The translations under genes and the position numbers were made by a program. 64,000 nt of DNA from Arenicola marina. Lineage: Eukaryota > Annelida > Polychaeta > Arenicolidae. The stretch lies in contig OZ025253.1 in the NCBI GenBank assembly GCA_964019135.1, positions 39,420,548 to 39,484,547 of the forward strand. Direction: 5' to 3'. Of the stretch, positions 23,018 through 36,203 are shown piece after piece (the stretch's first letter is position 1; the number at the start of each line of letters is the position of its first letter). The notes below the pieces were generated by a model, which was not told the DNA's origin, searched no databases, and saw only the letters and a list, made by a program, of their open reading frames with translations.

Positions 23018-23828
23018 CTGCGGCGGCGGGGAAGGAACAGGCAGTATTCCAATGAGACATCAACAAATTTACTTTGAAGTAATAAATACATACATGGCCC
23101 GGATCGATAATTGGTCCGATTGTTCCTTGAGAGGAGAATTACATGAAATACTTGGTAGAATTTAAAATATGCCTGGGTTACAATGGATTTATGTTAATGT
23201 CCCGTTACTTTCACTCAGTTCTGAAACGTGAATACTTCAATAGTACCTGTATATATGAGTTATGCAGGTACTTATTGCGACAACACAAATACATATACGA
23301 TGTGCAATTATTAAAGGGCACATTGCTTACACATGTTACTGGACCGTTTCATCTAAAATGGCAAGATTTGACTCTCTTGCGTGCTAGTCATACAAACTGG
23401 GATACACGTTATTTACGTCAATATGATGAAGTATACCTTCTCTATAAGAGTGAAGACTAAGCAACATCAGATCAGATGTGCAGCAAATTTCGAAAAAAGG
23501 CATGTTGGCAAAGTATGTATGAGCATTTCTATATGTCAAGTATATCAAGACTAGTTGTCTCCAATAACATATAGCGTTGAGTGCGCATTATTGACATACG
23601 GGACGACAAATATGCTACGGACCTATACAAACACAAGTCGGTCAGTTTAACGTTTCTAAGCAATGTAATAAATATTATATTGTACAATATGCACCCAGAC
23701 GTCATTGTGACCTGAATGGACACACAGGTATGTCTTAAGCATTACGTATACGACGTTTTAGTCAGCGGCATATGGAATTAGGCATCGACTTAACACTATG
23801 TAACAAAATCGGCGCCTTATATATACAG

Positions 23829-23937
23829 ATATATAAATACAAGCCCCAAAATGGTTCCTTTTGAAGTTATTAAGATGAAAAATAACCTATCGCCATGAAA
23901 ATTATAATCTTGATCAGCATCGGAGTGTGTATCCTAC
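23829..23937 (+). promoter_or_regulatory. Candidate TATA box and orphan leader exon
   Basis: GATATATAAATAC (23,829-23,841) is followed by an ATG at 23,895 opening MKIIILISIGVCIL, a signal-peptide-like run. It ends with the donor GTGAGA after 43 nt, phase 1, the same phase as the leaders of genes A and C. No matching second exon lies within 7 kb, so it may be an alternative leader for gene C, a leftover of a lost family member, or chance. Confidence 0.3.
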
Positions 23938-26279
23938 GTGAGACGCTCGTTTGATACAGTTGTCGCACCGTATGATTATCTAAAATGTGACATTCAGTAG
24001 GGAATGACGGGCAACAACCCAATGAATAAACACGAAAACACAGGCTGATGATGTACCATCTGGTTGGATGCATCAATGTTGGACGGGAGTGTAAAAAAAG
24101 TTTCAGGTGTTGTCATTGGACGAGGCATTGTGGCAAGAGGCCGATGTTGAACAGATAGTTGTTTCTGTCCTTAGTGAAGAAAGGAATGGGTCGATGGAAG
24201 CGATGGTCTTAAACAAACTCCCCGTCTAACAACCGGATATCCAAAATAGTATATAATAGGTGTATTCCTATTACAGGTAAGTCAGCTATGGACACTAGCA
24301 TTCTGCGTACATTGCGTCAGATTTTCAAATTGGTCATAGGCATAAATATCCTAATTGTTTTGCACGTACTTGGTCATTTTAAGTGTTATAAGGACTGGAG
24401 TTTGACATTTTTAGCATTTAATTTGACAGACGTATACAATGATCTTTAATCTGATATTCAATATAGCATTTCACTTGACATTTTATTTGAAATTTCATTT
24501 GATATTTCATTTGACATTTAATCTAAATATTGATGTGCCCCCCTCACAAAACGCGCGCAAACCTTTTGAATCGTGAGTTGTTGTGTACCCAGTATATTAA
24601 AGCCATAGATTCCGTACTTGTTTTGTATTACCAACCTCTTCTTCATATCAAATTAAGTATATTCTGTCTTCAATTTGAATCCCGAAAGCATGTTGGATAT
24701 CCGGAGAGAAGCACTTTGGTCAACGGAGCAGAAGTTGGTGGCCGGCTTTATATAATTGCGCGCCTGTTCGCAGTTCGCATTTTGTGTGTGATGTGGACCG
24801 CGGCTCGCTATCACGTACGGGCGCGATAAAAATAAACCGCGCAGTTTTATGTTGAAATTGTTGTTTTACAGACTCTCAGAGATGTAAAACATATATGCAT
24901 CATAATATTAAGATAGTGTTATTCTTGATTCTAACATGTAAACAATCTAAGATGGCGCATGTGAGTATATAGCTTTAACGAACGATGGCTACAAAAATCG
25001 TGTAACATGACCAAAGCCGCCTTGCGGCCTGCTCAATGAACAATAGTTGCCATAGTGACATTGCATGGAACATTAAAGCATGACGTTCCATGAAAACAGC
25101 TCTAGTTATGTATATAGATTGCCTGCCTATCCACGCGTGCCGCGTTTCTTGCGGTTATGTACAAAGTAATGAACGACTAAGAGAACCCGGGGTGTTGACG
25201 TACATATGCTGACTTCTGGCATGGCAAGAGACAATGCTATCAGGTAAATTATATCATGAAGTAGGGTTCACCAGTTTAGTAAGGGAGGATATCAACGTAT
25301 ATTAGAATCTTCATACGATGTACAATACAAAGAGACCCACCAATTGATTAACAAGAGGGGTAGAAAGCTTACGATTGTCAGCCCATAACCAGTCGTTGAA
25401 TACTTCTAAGGTTGCATGCAATTGCGGCGCATAGTGAAAATGAGGTCGGGCCAGTAAAATCGCGTCTCAACTATTTGAGAGATAAATGGAGAGAAACCGG
25501 GTATAACATAATTCCTTTCCGTTCGCAATGGATTTCGACGCAATGTGCGACAAGAAACACACGGGTCATATATCAGAGCCCTAGCTGATCAATGGGAAGT
25601 GCGATAGGTTTAGTGGTCTCCTTTTAGTTCACAGAAAACGATTTATCCTATTTGTTTCGTGTTTCGTATAGATAAAGTATCAATAAAACAACAACGTGAA
25701 ACAATACGGAAAGTGGAATTCAATGGTGTATGACATACTTAAGAGACAATGCGATCAGACGTTCTGCAGTACACGCCGTCGGAGAGCAGCAAAACCTAGT
25801 TTGCAAGGCTCCCGTTTTTTTTCGCGATTTTTATAGGAGTATCAGGAACAAATCCAATAACCATGCCTCACTCAACTGCAGCATATACGATGCAATCAAA
25901 TGTTGGACAAGGGAGGATCGAGGATTTTGAAAGAAATGGCAGCCGACTTTGGTTTCCATAATATATCAGAAGAAAGGAAAGGGCTTCATGTTTAGTGTTC
26001 TTAGAAGGTGAAGGGGGGTGGCGGGGACTAAACGATTTTCGACTAGTCGGGTCTACCACAGAATCGGGCAAGGGAGGATTGGGTGCGCACGCATGTCAAA
26101 GGGGAAAAGTGAACTAAACACGGGCTTCCACCTGCGGACCCCGTGCCTTTTGATAACGACCTGCGCAGGCGATTGCTCCACCAGTGAGCAAGTTGGCAAC
26201 CATGCATCAAGTTTATGCAAACAAGCTGGCAAAAGACGCAATGTATTAGCTAGGATATCTAAATCAATGGATGTTAAAA
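23938..26279. other. Spacer between genes B and C, left part
   Basis: AT-rich spacer. Short imperfect repeats of the type CATTTGATATTT lie at about 24,405-24,535. TTTATATAA near 24,750, in a CpG-richer patch, is promoter-like but nothing recognisable follows. A 105-codon open frame at 23,143-23,460, just left of this interval, was not recognised. Confidence 0.4.
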
Positions 26280-26870
26280 GAAAACGTTTCTTCAATTTCA
26301 ACTATTGTCCCGCTGTGTGGCATTTTTGTGGTATGAAAATATGCGTAACTTTGAAATCCTACAAGGGCGTGCATTTAGGTATGTTTTGTTTAAAAATGAT
26401 CTTAGATCAGAATACACGGAATTCACGAAGTTTGATAATGGTAGCTGCAAGCTTCGAGAGTCATCGACGTCAAAGGCATTTTTTTTTTCAAAATTGCTAA
26501 GTTCCACATCTCAATAGAGTAAAAAATATTGGCTATACGTCTATGTGTAACAAAAGATTTTTAAGGAATTTGAGAAGCTGAGCATCTTGGCACTAATCCC
26601 GTGCCTCGCTATGATGGAAATAGTGCTTTGGACGCATGACGCCATCGTGACGTTGACATTGGGCCAATATTGCCTGTTCACGAACTTGACAAGTCTTGTC
26701 ATTTGGAATATGCTGAGCCACGTTTGGCAGGGATGGATGCAAGTCTTCTACAATTGCAGCTATAAGTCATCGAGAGTTATCGAGGACGGAGACAAGAAAC
26801 GCAAAATATATATATACACAGACAGACGAGACAGTATGACGATTTTCGTCACAATGAATGCCGCATCGTG
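26280..26870 (+). repeat. Dispersed repeat R, partial copy
   Basis: Shares GACGCCATCGTGACGTTGAC, a nearby GAGAAGCTGAGCATCTTGGCA-like block and a (CAGA)n plus GACGATTTTCGTC end with 48,890-49,211. The copies are diverged. The family is probably non-autonomous, because no protein is recognised in it. Confidence 0.5.
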
Positions 26871-27895
26871 CTCAATAGTTTGCTCTGGTGTCTGGTCCGT
26901 GGTGCAGTAAGCCGCGTTGCCAGAAGTGCAAGGCATAAAACTATATCAATTATTGACCAATACATAAGGTGCCATTTCAACGACGGGTCGATTTCTCTCC
27001 CCATTTGCCGTTTTTTTTCTAATCTGGCTAAGCGATCAATGCCACATGTTGTCCCTTTAAAGGAGCATTCATTTCAGGGGATTTGATGGTGGACTGATAG
27101 TGTTAAGGCCACCGTTGAGTTCGCATTTCATGTCTTTCCTGTGAAAATTCCGTTTTCTGTTTATGTAACCTGTGTGTTTTCTGTGTTACACCGTGCATTC
27201 ACTTATATCAAAGATTGTTACACCGTTGCATGTATAATTGAGTAGCTAACTGTCCAGAAAGCATGCTAACGTCATGACATGACGTGAAAATGCACGTTTG
27301 TTTACGCAGCCCGAACGTGTTCAGATAACTTTTTCAGGCATTTTCTAAACGTCGTCCAACCAGTTTTTAGTAAGGTAAAATTGAAATGCAACAAGAAAGT
27401 AATCGAATTTCATAACATTTATTATTTATCCGAGTCTAAAAATAAAATAAAACCTTTATTCTGTACATGACCAATACAAGTAATGGTCGGGAAGCACAAT
27501 TCTTTAATATAATTCTACATGCCAGCATGTTCAAATTTCAATATGCCAGCCCTGTGACCAACAGGCTGCATGTTCCGGTCATCCTTGCGGCCAGTGGGCC
27601 ATGTTACATCCACAGGCCACTTAGCAAGCCAGTCTAACACATTAATAACAGCATTAACGCCTTCCATCAATTGCATAGTTCATTTCCCCCAACATATATG
27701 TCGTTAAACTTATGGATATCATTATACCTTGCAAGTGGTGTAGCTTCTACAGACGACACAAAACCAACATTCTTCTGCACGCACCGGATCAATGGCCCGA
27801 CGGTGACACGGATAAATTAAAAATAATAAGGCATCGGATTAATCTTCTCTAATAGGCGGCGCTGCAGAAGCATGACTGTCAAAGACACTTTTTTA

Positions 27896-28120
27896 CAGTG
27901 GAAACCCCGCTTTAAGACCACCCCGGTAATGTGACCACCCTGCCGATAACACCACTTTTTCCCAGTCCCGAATTTGTGCCTATACTTTAATATTGGCCTA
28001 AACATCGCTAATGCGAGCATCCCGCTAATCCAGCATTAAGGCACCACCAAGGCAAGAACAAACCAATAAATTTCAATGGAACTCAACCCCGCTAATGCGA
28101 CCGCCGAAGTCTCGGCAAAA
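27896..28120 (+). mobile_element. Tigger/pogo-like terminal fragment
   Basis: CAGTGGAAACCCCGCTTTAA, preceded by TA, resembles the terminal inverted repeats of pogo/Tigger elements. The related phrases CCCGCTAATGCGACC and CCCGCTAATCC follow within 200 bp. No opposite end was found, so the boundaries are approximate. Stretches on either side (26,871-27,895 and 28,121-28,960) show no gene. Confidence 0.4.
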
Positions 28121-28959
28121 CAAAGAGTAACTGCTTTCTTGTGACGGGCGACAATGCACTTGTGGGCATTGATGCGTGAAAAAACAGTAACACACATCAC
28201 CAGGGACACGGCCGCTGGCTCTGTTTTTTTTGTTGGTTACTTGTTTGTTTTTTATAGATTAAAGGATGCGTATTGACCTCTTGCCGACTGATGTACGGTA
28301 TTGATTGCGCTGTATGTGTGAATATTGATGCGTACAAAGACTGTAACGCACATTGAGACTTGTTCTGTGATCTCAATGATACGTCCACGGGCACTGTATC
28401 TTAGTGACGTGTTTATTTTGCAGATTAAACACTGATTGCGCTCAACATGCATGATAATATAATTCAACTTCTTGTAAACTGGCCAAGCCGTTCGGCTTCA
28501 ATGATTTATACATGACTTGATTCTGCTTGATGCAGAAGGCGATCACAGTTCAATACCAGGATGTGTATAAAAGGGCGTGCAAATTTGGAGGGTTCTCATA
28601 TATGCAGTGTGTTCCATAGACTGGACTTGTTTTCTTACTTCATCACCGCCATCCGTTTGTTTTCGTGGTGTCTGATTTTTGAGATAACGTTGTCCTCACG
28701 CTGTGAAAACGTCGACTCCCAACACACCATTTTGTATTTACAACAACGGCTACACGCAATCAATTAGTTAGTACACATGGCAAATTTGTATTTACATGAA
28801 ATATGCACTAGAAAATATTGGTTCCAATGTTTGCGACAACGTTGTAACAACGTTGTGCTGGTGTTACGTTAAGATGCTGTGATTGCAAACCAAAACACAC
28901 GTCTCAGAAGACATATGAAACATATTGCATTGCAAGACGGCATTATTCCTCAAAGTGGG

Positions 28960-29036
28960 GTGGGGGGTGAGGGTGGGGGGTGGGGGTGGGGGTGGGGGGG
29001 GGGGGGGGGGGGGGTGGGGATGGGGGTTGGGGATGG
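28960..29036 (+). repeat. Poly-G / GGGT tract
   Basis: Nearly unbroken G on the top strand over about 75 bp, including a 17-G run. It could form G-quadruplexes, and its length may be unreliable in the assembly. Confidence 0.85.
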
Positions 29037-29099
29037 GGGCGGCGGGTCTGTGGGGTTCTGGGTCCGCCCCTGATCAATATGATTTACTTACATAAGAAA

Positions 29100-30860
29100 A
29101 TGCGTATAATAACGGCTAACACAATAATTCTAACCGTAACATAACCATCATGACGTTTCATCTAGCTTAACGCGCTCTTTCATAACGGTTAATCCGGTTT
29201 CGATTCAATATGATAACACATTTAATTTCAACAACATTGCATATCCAATGTGTGTGCGTTAATCATGTTATAAATCTGCACAACGTGCTAGTTTACAGGG
29301 CATACATGTGTTCTTATGACTACGACGTAGTTTGTGTCGCTCCATAGGTCTACCGCAAACAGTTACGCACGGCTGCAGGTGTCGTTTCATACCAGGTATA
29401 ACGTAAAATAAACCATTTCATTATACTAGTTATCTGGAGGTATGTGTTCGTTACCATAAGCCGCGAAGATCTAGCTCTAACTTGTTTTTTCCGATGTTCG
29501 ATAAATTTTCTTGGGCAACATTCCGCTTTCCAAGTTCCGTTCCCATGGAAATAGAATTGAGACACGCGTTCGCCGTGGGCGCGCCCTAAGTCTCTTGTAT
29601 TCGTCGACATCTCTCACTATGACGAAGCGAAATCGTGCACCGGAAGTGTAGCATATTGAAGAAGTGGGATCCATAGGGTCCATTGTTAAATGTATTCAAC
29701 TATATAGCGAACAGTATTAAGTTTATCCATAAGATCCAATGTTAAATGTATTCAATTATACAGGGGAAAATTAATAAGGTTATATCACCATGTTCACAGT
29801 TGATGGCCCATCTCAATAGTGTATTTGAGAATATGTCGCCGTCAAGATGAGAGATTGACGTTTGTAACATGGAAAAACCCATGTTTAGCCCATTTGTGTA
29901 ACTTCCGGCCTCTGCAAACTAAGTGAAAACTATGATATTGTTTTCCGGCTTCAGTCTCAGCCGGCTCAGCCAATGTATCGCACGTCGTGATCGGTTTCGA
30001 AAGAAGCGATACCCCCTTAACTCTAAACACATACCCTTTAAATTGTGTCAGTGATAATCCTTCTTTTAACGGAAAACATTCCATGAAACGTTATGTGAGT
30101 GAGTACAAATTAAGGGGTAGCAATTAGAGTTGAGGAATACGCCCTTAACATTAAGGGGTGCTCCTTACAGCTTAAATAATTAAATCAGAGCCAGATGGGC
30201 TTTCATGCGCCAACGGGGATCATTGTGGTGATAGTGGGGCCCTGTGCTTTAGTTCCAACCTGCATTTCCCGCAGATTACCTTCGTCAGAAGCGATTTAAA
30301 TCGTCTCGCAGAATGTCGACTTTCGCTCTTCGGTTGGGTGAGTCACAAATTAATATCTGTTGCCAGATCTTAATTTCGCAAGCGCTGATATCACACCGCC
30401 ATATATGAAAAATAAAATCATATATTACATGAAGAAAAATGTGTTAGTCATAAATAGTTCGTTGTGGGCACAGGGCTCCAATAAGCGTTATTCATTTTCA
30501 TTGAGTCGTCAACATTATCTCACTGGTAAACGACACATGGATGTTTTGGCTGCAATTTGTGACGATAGCCCACCCAGCGCGAACACTGTGGGGGGGAGGG
30601 GGGGGGGGGGTAATAAGCCGGTTTAATAGAACCAGGACGCATACCTGGATCCAGTTTTGCCAAGGGCTGTTTCAATAAATAAACAGTGAACCTTTCGAGA
30701 CTGTAACTGGCCGGACTTCATCTTGATTGTTTGTCAACGCCTCGACATCGTTTTTCATGGGAGGCTAGCGTACCATGACGGCAATGATCATAAATTTAAA
30801 TACCCCCCATAATGCCCCATTCCGCCCTGCATAATCATCTTCGTCCAGGGTACCAGCCTT
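29100..30860. other. Spacer upstream of gene C
   Basis: No recognisable gene or mobile element. A G run lies at about 30,591-30,610. AAGGGGTAGC- and AAGGGGTGCT-type short repeats occur at 30,112-30,170. Confidence 0.4.
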
Positions 30861-30868
30861 ATAATTCA

Positions 30869-30880
30869 TTGATGCCACTC
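30869..30880 (+). promoter_or_regulatory. Conserved motif upstream of gene C leader
   Basis: TTGATGCCACTC, with flanking TTATAATT, is shared with 1,036-1,047 and 2,525-2,536. It lies 202 bp before the gene C leader ATG, against 184 bp for gene A. No clear TATA box is visible here. Confidence 0.35.
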
Positions 30881-31070
30881 CGTAACCAGTTAATGAACAA
30901 AATTGAGTTGAGTTTTAGGCAGGTATGACGGCAAAGCAATCAATATAACGGATGGAACTCACCTCATGAGATATCAGTGCAGGGCTAAGCTAACTTGTAG
31001 AAAGTACCGCTCACTAAAGCCTTTTACCATCAGCAGCAAAGTAATAATACAGTCGTGTGCAAGAGGAATA

Positions 31071-31122
31071 ATGTCTCACGTAGTAGTTGTTGCCGTTAGG
31101 CTACTCTCAGTCATGGCAGTGG
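31071..31122 (+). CDS. Gene C exon 1, signal peptide
   Basis: ATG opens MSHVVVVAVRLLSVMAV and ends in phase 1 before the donor GTGAGT. The hydrophobic stretch fits a secretion signal. It lies outside the duplicated block, so genes A and C have unrelated leader DNA joined to near-identical bodies. Confidence 0.65.
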
Positions 31123-31465
31123 GTGAGTGGCTTAATCTTACGGTTTCAATTGAAAACGCGCGTGTAGATGGTCTAGCGCCTTTGATGAGCTCGCGTTGGA
31201 TCACTTGGTCGTTATAAACTATAAGCATATATGTTATCACCAAATTGTCAGGAAAAATGAGTGCGACCTGTAAAAGTGCTAACAATATTAAAACACGTGT
31301 TAAACCACTTGTGGATTTGGAGTTGTGGTCAAAAATGTATGTGTCATCACGGATGGATCACGTGAAAGTGAGAACCAGAAGTTAACGTCGTGTTAATTTA
31401 TGAAATACATATTTCATGCTATTTAAATAACTCGGTAATTGAAGTTTATGGTACATTTGCTTATT

Positions 31466-31641
31466 AAGCAACTCCGTCTCGGTAATTGTTTAGAGGAGGA
31501 GTCAACTCCTTTGCAGTTGTTAGGGGAATGGGTCAACTGCTTCTTAATTGTTAGATGGGGGGGGGAGGGGGGGGGGTCAACTCCTTCTTTGCAGTTGTTA
31601 GGGAGAGGAGTGAACTGCTTCGTAGTTGTTAGGGGGGGGGA
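31466..31641 (+). repeat. GTCAACT minisatellite, about 5 units (gene C intron 1)
   Basis: Paralogous to 3,597-3,849 with fewer units and longer G runs. Confidence 0.8.
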
Positions 31642-31792
31642 GGTGATAATGATGTTTATTCATACATCGACAGCCGTATATACCATATGTGGCAGACGTG
31701 TTCAAATAATCCCCGGTGCCTTACAACATTTTAATGGCTCTCGTGTCCTTGAGTTGCACAAGTGCCAACATATTCACTCTGTCATTTCACAG

Positions 31793-32062
31793 CTGTGCCC
31801 TGCGCGGGGAACAAGGACTTCGCCTTGGCATTCTTGCCTTTTAGCGTTTCGCACGTCGGCCGGATCTACTTCGCTAACCCGGGCGCGGTCAACGCCTCCG
31901 TGTCCATCACCAGTCCGATGCAGAGTCCAGCGGACGGCGGACTCAATGGCAGCATCAGCGTCCCGCCACGTGGCTCTGCATACTATCAGTTCGATCGTAC
32001 GCACTTTTTGAGCGGATCAGGGATCGAGGACACAACTTTGGTGGCGACTGTACATCGAAAAG
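31793..32062 (+). CDS. Gene C exon 2
   Basis: 270 bp, acceptor TTTCACAG, donor AG before GTATGA. It encodes AVPCAGNKDFALAFLPFSVS to TTLVATVHRK. Eight amino-acid differences and two silent differences separate it from gene A. The MITE-free empty site CATA lies at 31,769-31,772. Confidence 0.75.
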
Positions 32063-32930
32063 GTATGACGACAAATGCGAAGTTTTCATTTGCTAGCATG
32101 GTGGTCCTCTGTCGACATGTTGAGTAAGGGTGACTTGCTATTCTGCTCATTGCGAGTCACCAATGTGTCAACATATGTCATTATGGGCATGAAATTAACT
32201 TAACCGATTTCACTAGTTTTCAAATAATATTAATAACAATAATAATAATAATAATAATAATAGACAATCCCCTTGTCACCGCTCTTCTCTTTGGACAACT
32301 TTCACCTTCACGAGCCATTGAATTTGTATTTGTCCACGGCACTATATAAATCGGACATTTGCTGTGCCAATTTAATTTAATTAAACCCTTAAGCCCTGCT
32401 TTGTCGAAAGAACTTGTGTGCATAACTTCAATGATGGGTGTAGATCAGAGACGCCTCCAATTCACAACCATGTGCAAGTCTGACAGATCCGCCCCCCCAC
32501 CCCCCCACACACACACAGTGCGACTTGCATCTTTGATGGGTTTGTCGGACCCGTATGTGCCTTGCAGACCGCAAGACGCCTTGGTGTTCATGCCCCTAGA
32601 ATTAATGATAACGTTAATGCGCGAACACAACAAATAATGATAACGACAAACCTCGCTCATCGAATTGGTGACAACGTTATTGCATGACACATGAGCTGAT
32701 GATTTAGACAGATCGGAATGATTTTGTGTACATTGACATGAAGATATGTCCAAATATTTTTTTTAAATATGCTACAATTCTACATGTGTCCTACTCAAAT
32801 CCACATATGTGTAACTAATGGATATACACATAAAAAATTGCATATGTGCATACATGAATACATGCGTATAAATAATTCAATCTACGTATTAGCCATTAAA
32901 CATTCGCATATTTTTTTTTTATTTATTTAT
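32063..32930 (+). other. Gene C intron 2, left part
   Basis: Paralogous to 4,571-5,340. Contains (AAT)n at 32,226-32,263 and a C-rich/(CA)n stretch at about 32,491-32,517. No gene. Confidence 0.6.
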
Positions 32931-35440
32931 TTATATATTTTTTTTATTTCCGCAACGGGCAAGGCACGGTACATAATCTACATTATATCGACATTACATG
33001 AACATAGTGAGGTAAAAGTACTTGTATACAAGAAAAAAAAACACAAAAAACAAAGCGCGATCAAGATACCAACCGAAAGCTGTATTATAATGCAGTAACC
33101 CTAATACTAATCAATAATATTCAAGTTAATTGCAATCTGTCTATGATATGATACCACTTATCAATGAAACATTGCTTACATCTTTCTGACTTCTCTTGTA
33201 CAGCTGTTTCTTCTAGCAAGTGGTAGTAAGTTGTAACAAATATATCACATTTGGAATGGATTTTTTCCATTTACAAGTATAAATATAATTCTTAACAATA
33301 ATAACTATCTGATTGACCAGTATCTTATTTTGTCCGTTTTCTAACCCTAGCATAGCTGATTTAAAAGTCGAATTATGACTTATTACATGCCCATATCTAC
33401 CGTCTAGCGATGTAGATAAGCTGGTCCAAAGTCGCTGTGTAACATCACATTCCCAGAACAAATGTTCTATAGTTTCATTAACCCTATGACAAAAGCAGCA
33501 TTTTTCACTGTTTATCAGTTTACATAAAAACAACATTTTGATGGTACTTATAGTTCTGCATAAAAATTGATATTGGAAGCTTCGCAGTTTCTCGTCAACC
33601 GTACACTTCAATGGTAGGCAGTACAGAATGTTCAATGGGGTTTCTTCTAAATTAAGATCTTCTAAATTAAGAAGTTTTCTGCAAATTTTCTTTTGTTTGT
33701 TTTCCACACTTGTAATTCTTTTACTATCACCTTATACGCCTTATTACAAATTTAGTTGTTTTTCCGCATAAAATCGAAATATTTACAGCTTACATCCGAT
33801 GGTTTGGAATCCTCTTGCTGACAATACCGTCTCCATTCTTGAGGTACACTGTGAATAAGACAATAGAAGTCAGCAAAGTTTAGTTTGATATTAAACTTAT
33901 GCGTAAAACTTTGCCATCCTAAAGGTGACCCGTCATCATGTAGTACATCGTTATAATATACAACTCCATTATTTGTAAATTCCTGCTGGCGCGTAACGAG
34001 GTTGGGATTTTTCATGAAGTGGGTGTTCCAGAGAGGCATCTCAAACGGGGTTTTCGGAGGTAAGATATTTCGAAAATAGATCCATGCTTTTACTACATCA
34101 GCACAGAAAGGGTTAGTTATTCTTTTGCAAGATTTCAAGGATTTCGTGCCCATTTCCCAAAACAGCGATTTGTTCTTACACACCACGTCCGTGAAGAAAT
34201 CTTGCCAAGCGCCATCTGTGGTTATTAACCGACGCACCCATGTAAGTTTTAGTGATTGGATGAATGACGGAATATGAGTCAAAAATTAGCGAGATTTTAG
34301 CCTTTTTCTTGCGCCATATAAAAGACCGAATCATACCCTCTAGCGGACTAACATAAGCTTTACTAGGGGAAGGGAGGACCGACAGCACGTTGACCAGTTT
34401 AGGCAAAGCCATGGTCTTAGCAACGGCAACCCGACCCCTCAATGAGAGACTTCTCTTCTCGTAGGCGCTTAAGATATTTTGAATTTCTGAAATCTTGCTT
34501 TTATTAGAGATTTATTTGCAGCATTTTACGAAGGTCAGTATCGAATTTTATAGCCAGTAGGGTAAAGTCCGTAACCCAGCCAAGACATATTTTATCTCTC
34601 TGCCTTTTGGCTTTCTTCCCAACCACACGGCCTTCGTTTTGTCCACAGTCATTCTCAAACCCGAACATTTGTAAAACGAGTCAAGGATCCCGAGTGCAGC
34701 GCGTAGAGATGATTCACTGCCGTCCAACAATAAGTAAGCGTCATCGGCATATTGGCCTAATATACCTTCTCTCGAATTTGAATACCTTTCACATCAGGGC
34801 AGTTTTTGATGGCCGTGGCTAGAGGTTCCACCGCAAGAATAAACATGTATGGCGACAGGGGGTCACCCTTTTTGCAGCCTAAAGAATTCAGAAAATATAC
34901 CATTGTTTATGACGCAGCTGTTTGATTCTTCGTACAACAGCATATAGTACGTTATAAACTCATCCACAAAGACATAGGCCTGTAGAAGCTGTGTCGTATA
35001 ATCCCAGCTTAAAGAGTCTCCTATGAAGCGATTCTTTAAAAACCTTTTCGGGTCAGAACTGATGATCGTCGGTAAAATAGTTTTCATCCAAAGTTCAAGC
35101 ACTCCAGCTAGAACTTTGTAATCTGCATTAAGTAAAGTAATAGGCCTCCAAATTTGCAGATGCTGTCTAGGTTTCTCTGGTTTAGGTACAGAGGTAATGA
35201 TACCTCAATTTGGGGTTATAGATAGAGTACCTTGCTGACATGCATGTCTTAGAGTGTTCATCAGATGTATTCCAATGCCTTCCAAAAGAACTTATAGAAA
35301 TCTATTGAGGGTCTGTCGCTCCCTGGACACTTGTTTTTCATACCCTTTGTAAATTGTTTGACTTCTTCTAAAGTAATTTCTCCCTCACATATAGCATTTT
35401 GCTGTTCTGAGAGCTGCTTTATATGCTGGGAATTTGTCTC
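32930..35440 (-). mobile_element. LINE-B copy in gene C intron 2
   Basis: The paralogue of 5,340-8,180. Minus-strand fragments include LINE C-terminal CCFCHRVNETIEHLFWECD and a middle region with THIPSFIQSLKLTWVRRL. It is shortened at the RT side compared with the gene A copy, and is broken in many frames. A T-rich tract at 32,911-32,948 marks the 3' end. Confidence 0.8.
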
Positions 35441-35589
35441 TGTTGGAAATCACTCGCTTTTCGTCCTTTTTAAGCATCTGTTTCTCTATTTGTTCAGGAA
35501 CTCCACTCCCTTCATTGTGCCATCTGGTACCTGGTACCTTCAGCAGCTTCTCTTCCTCTCTTCGTGCTAACTAGTCACACCTACGTATC

Positions 35590-36040
35590 CGCTGGCACTC
35601 CCATGCGCCCCTCTTTTTCTTCTGAAACTTGCGCCCCCTCTTCCATCTTCTTGTAACCGCATCCACCCCTCTTCTTCTCTGGCGGCAATCCAATGTCATT
35701 CTTACCCTTGCCTAGCACTCTCATACCCATATCCCCTCCTGGCATTCCCATTCCCTCCTTACGCTCTCCTGATACTCAATTTTTTCTCTACTTATCCTCC
35801 CCTGGCACACAAATGCATTTCCTCCATATCTTCTCCTATCATTCCCAGTCCATCCGCACCTTCTACTGACACTACCATTCCCTCACACAACTCTCCTGGC
35901 ACTCCCATTTCCTCGCAATATTTTCATGGCACTACCATTCCCTTGCAATACTCTCCTCCCACTCGCTGTCCCTCGCAATACTCTCCTGGCACTCCCATTC
36001 CTCCGCAATACTTTCTTTGCCCGCACCTTGCCCTCCCCAT
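35590..36040 (+). repeat. Pyrimidine-rich minisatellite (gene C)
   Basis: Paralogue of 8,800-9,260, with units of CTCCTGGCACTCCCATT and CTCGCAATA and slightly fewer copies. Confidence 0.7.
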
Positions 36041-36203
36041 ATATAACGTTGCCCAACTTGCGGCATTCCCATAGGGTTGGGTCGACACATTCTGGTCTCA
36101 GTGGAGAAAACTTGTATCGCGTTGTAGATGTACTCTGGGTTTCCATATTGATTAAACCGTTGCGTGTTCCTACCATTAGATTATAATGACTTTCATCATG
36201 ACT

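Noticed and set aside
23143-23460. 105-codon plus-strand open frame
   Set aside because: No recognisable family, overlaps no splice-supported gene, and the length is plausible by chance.
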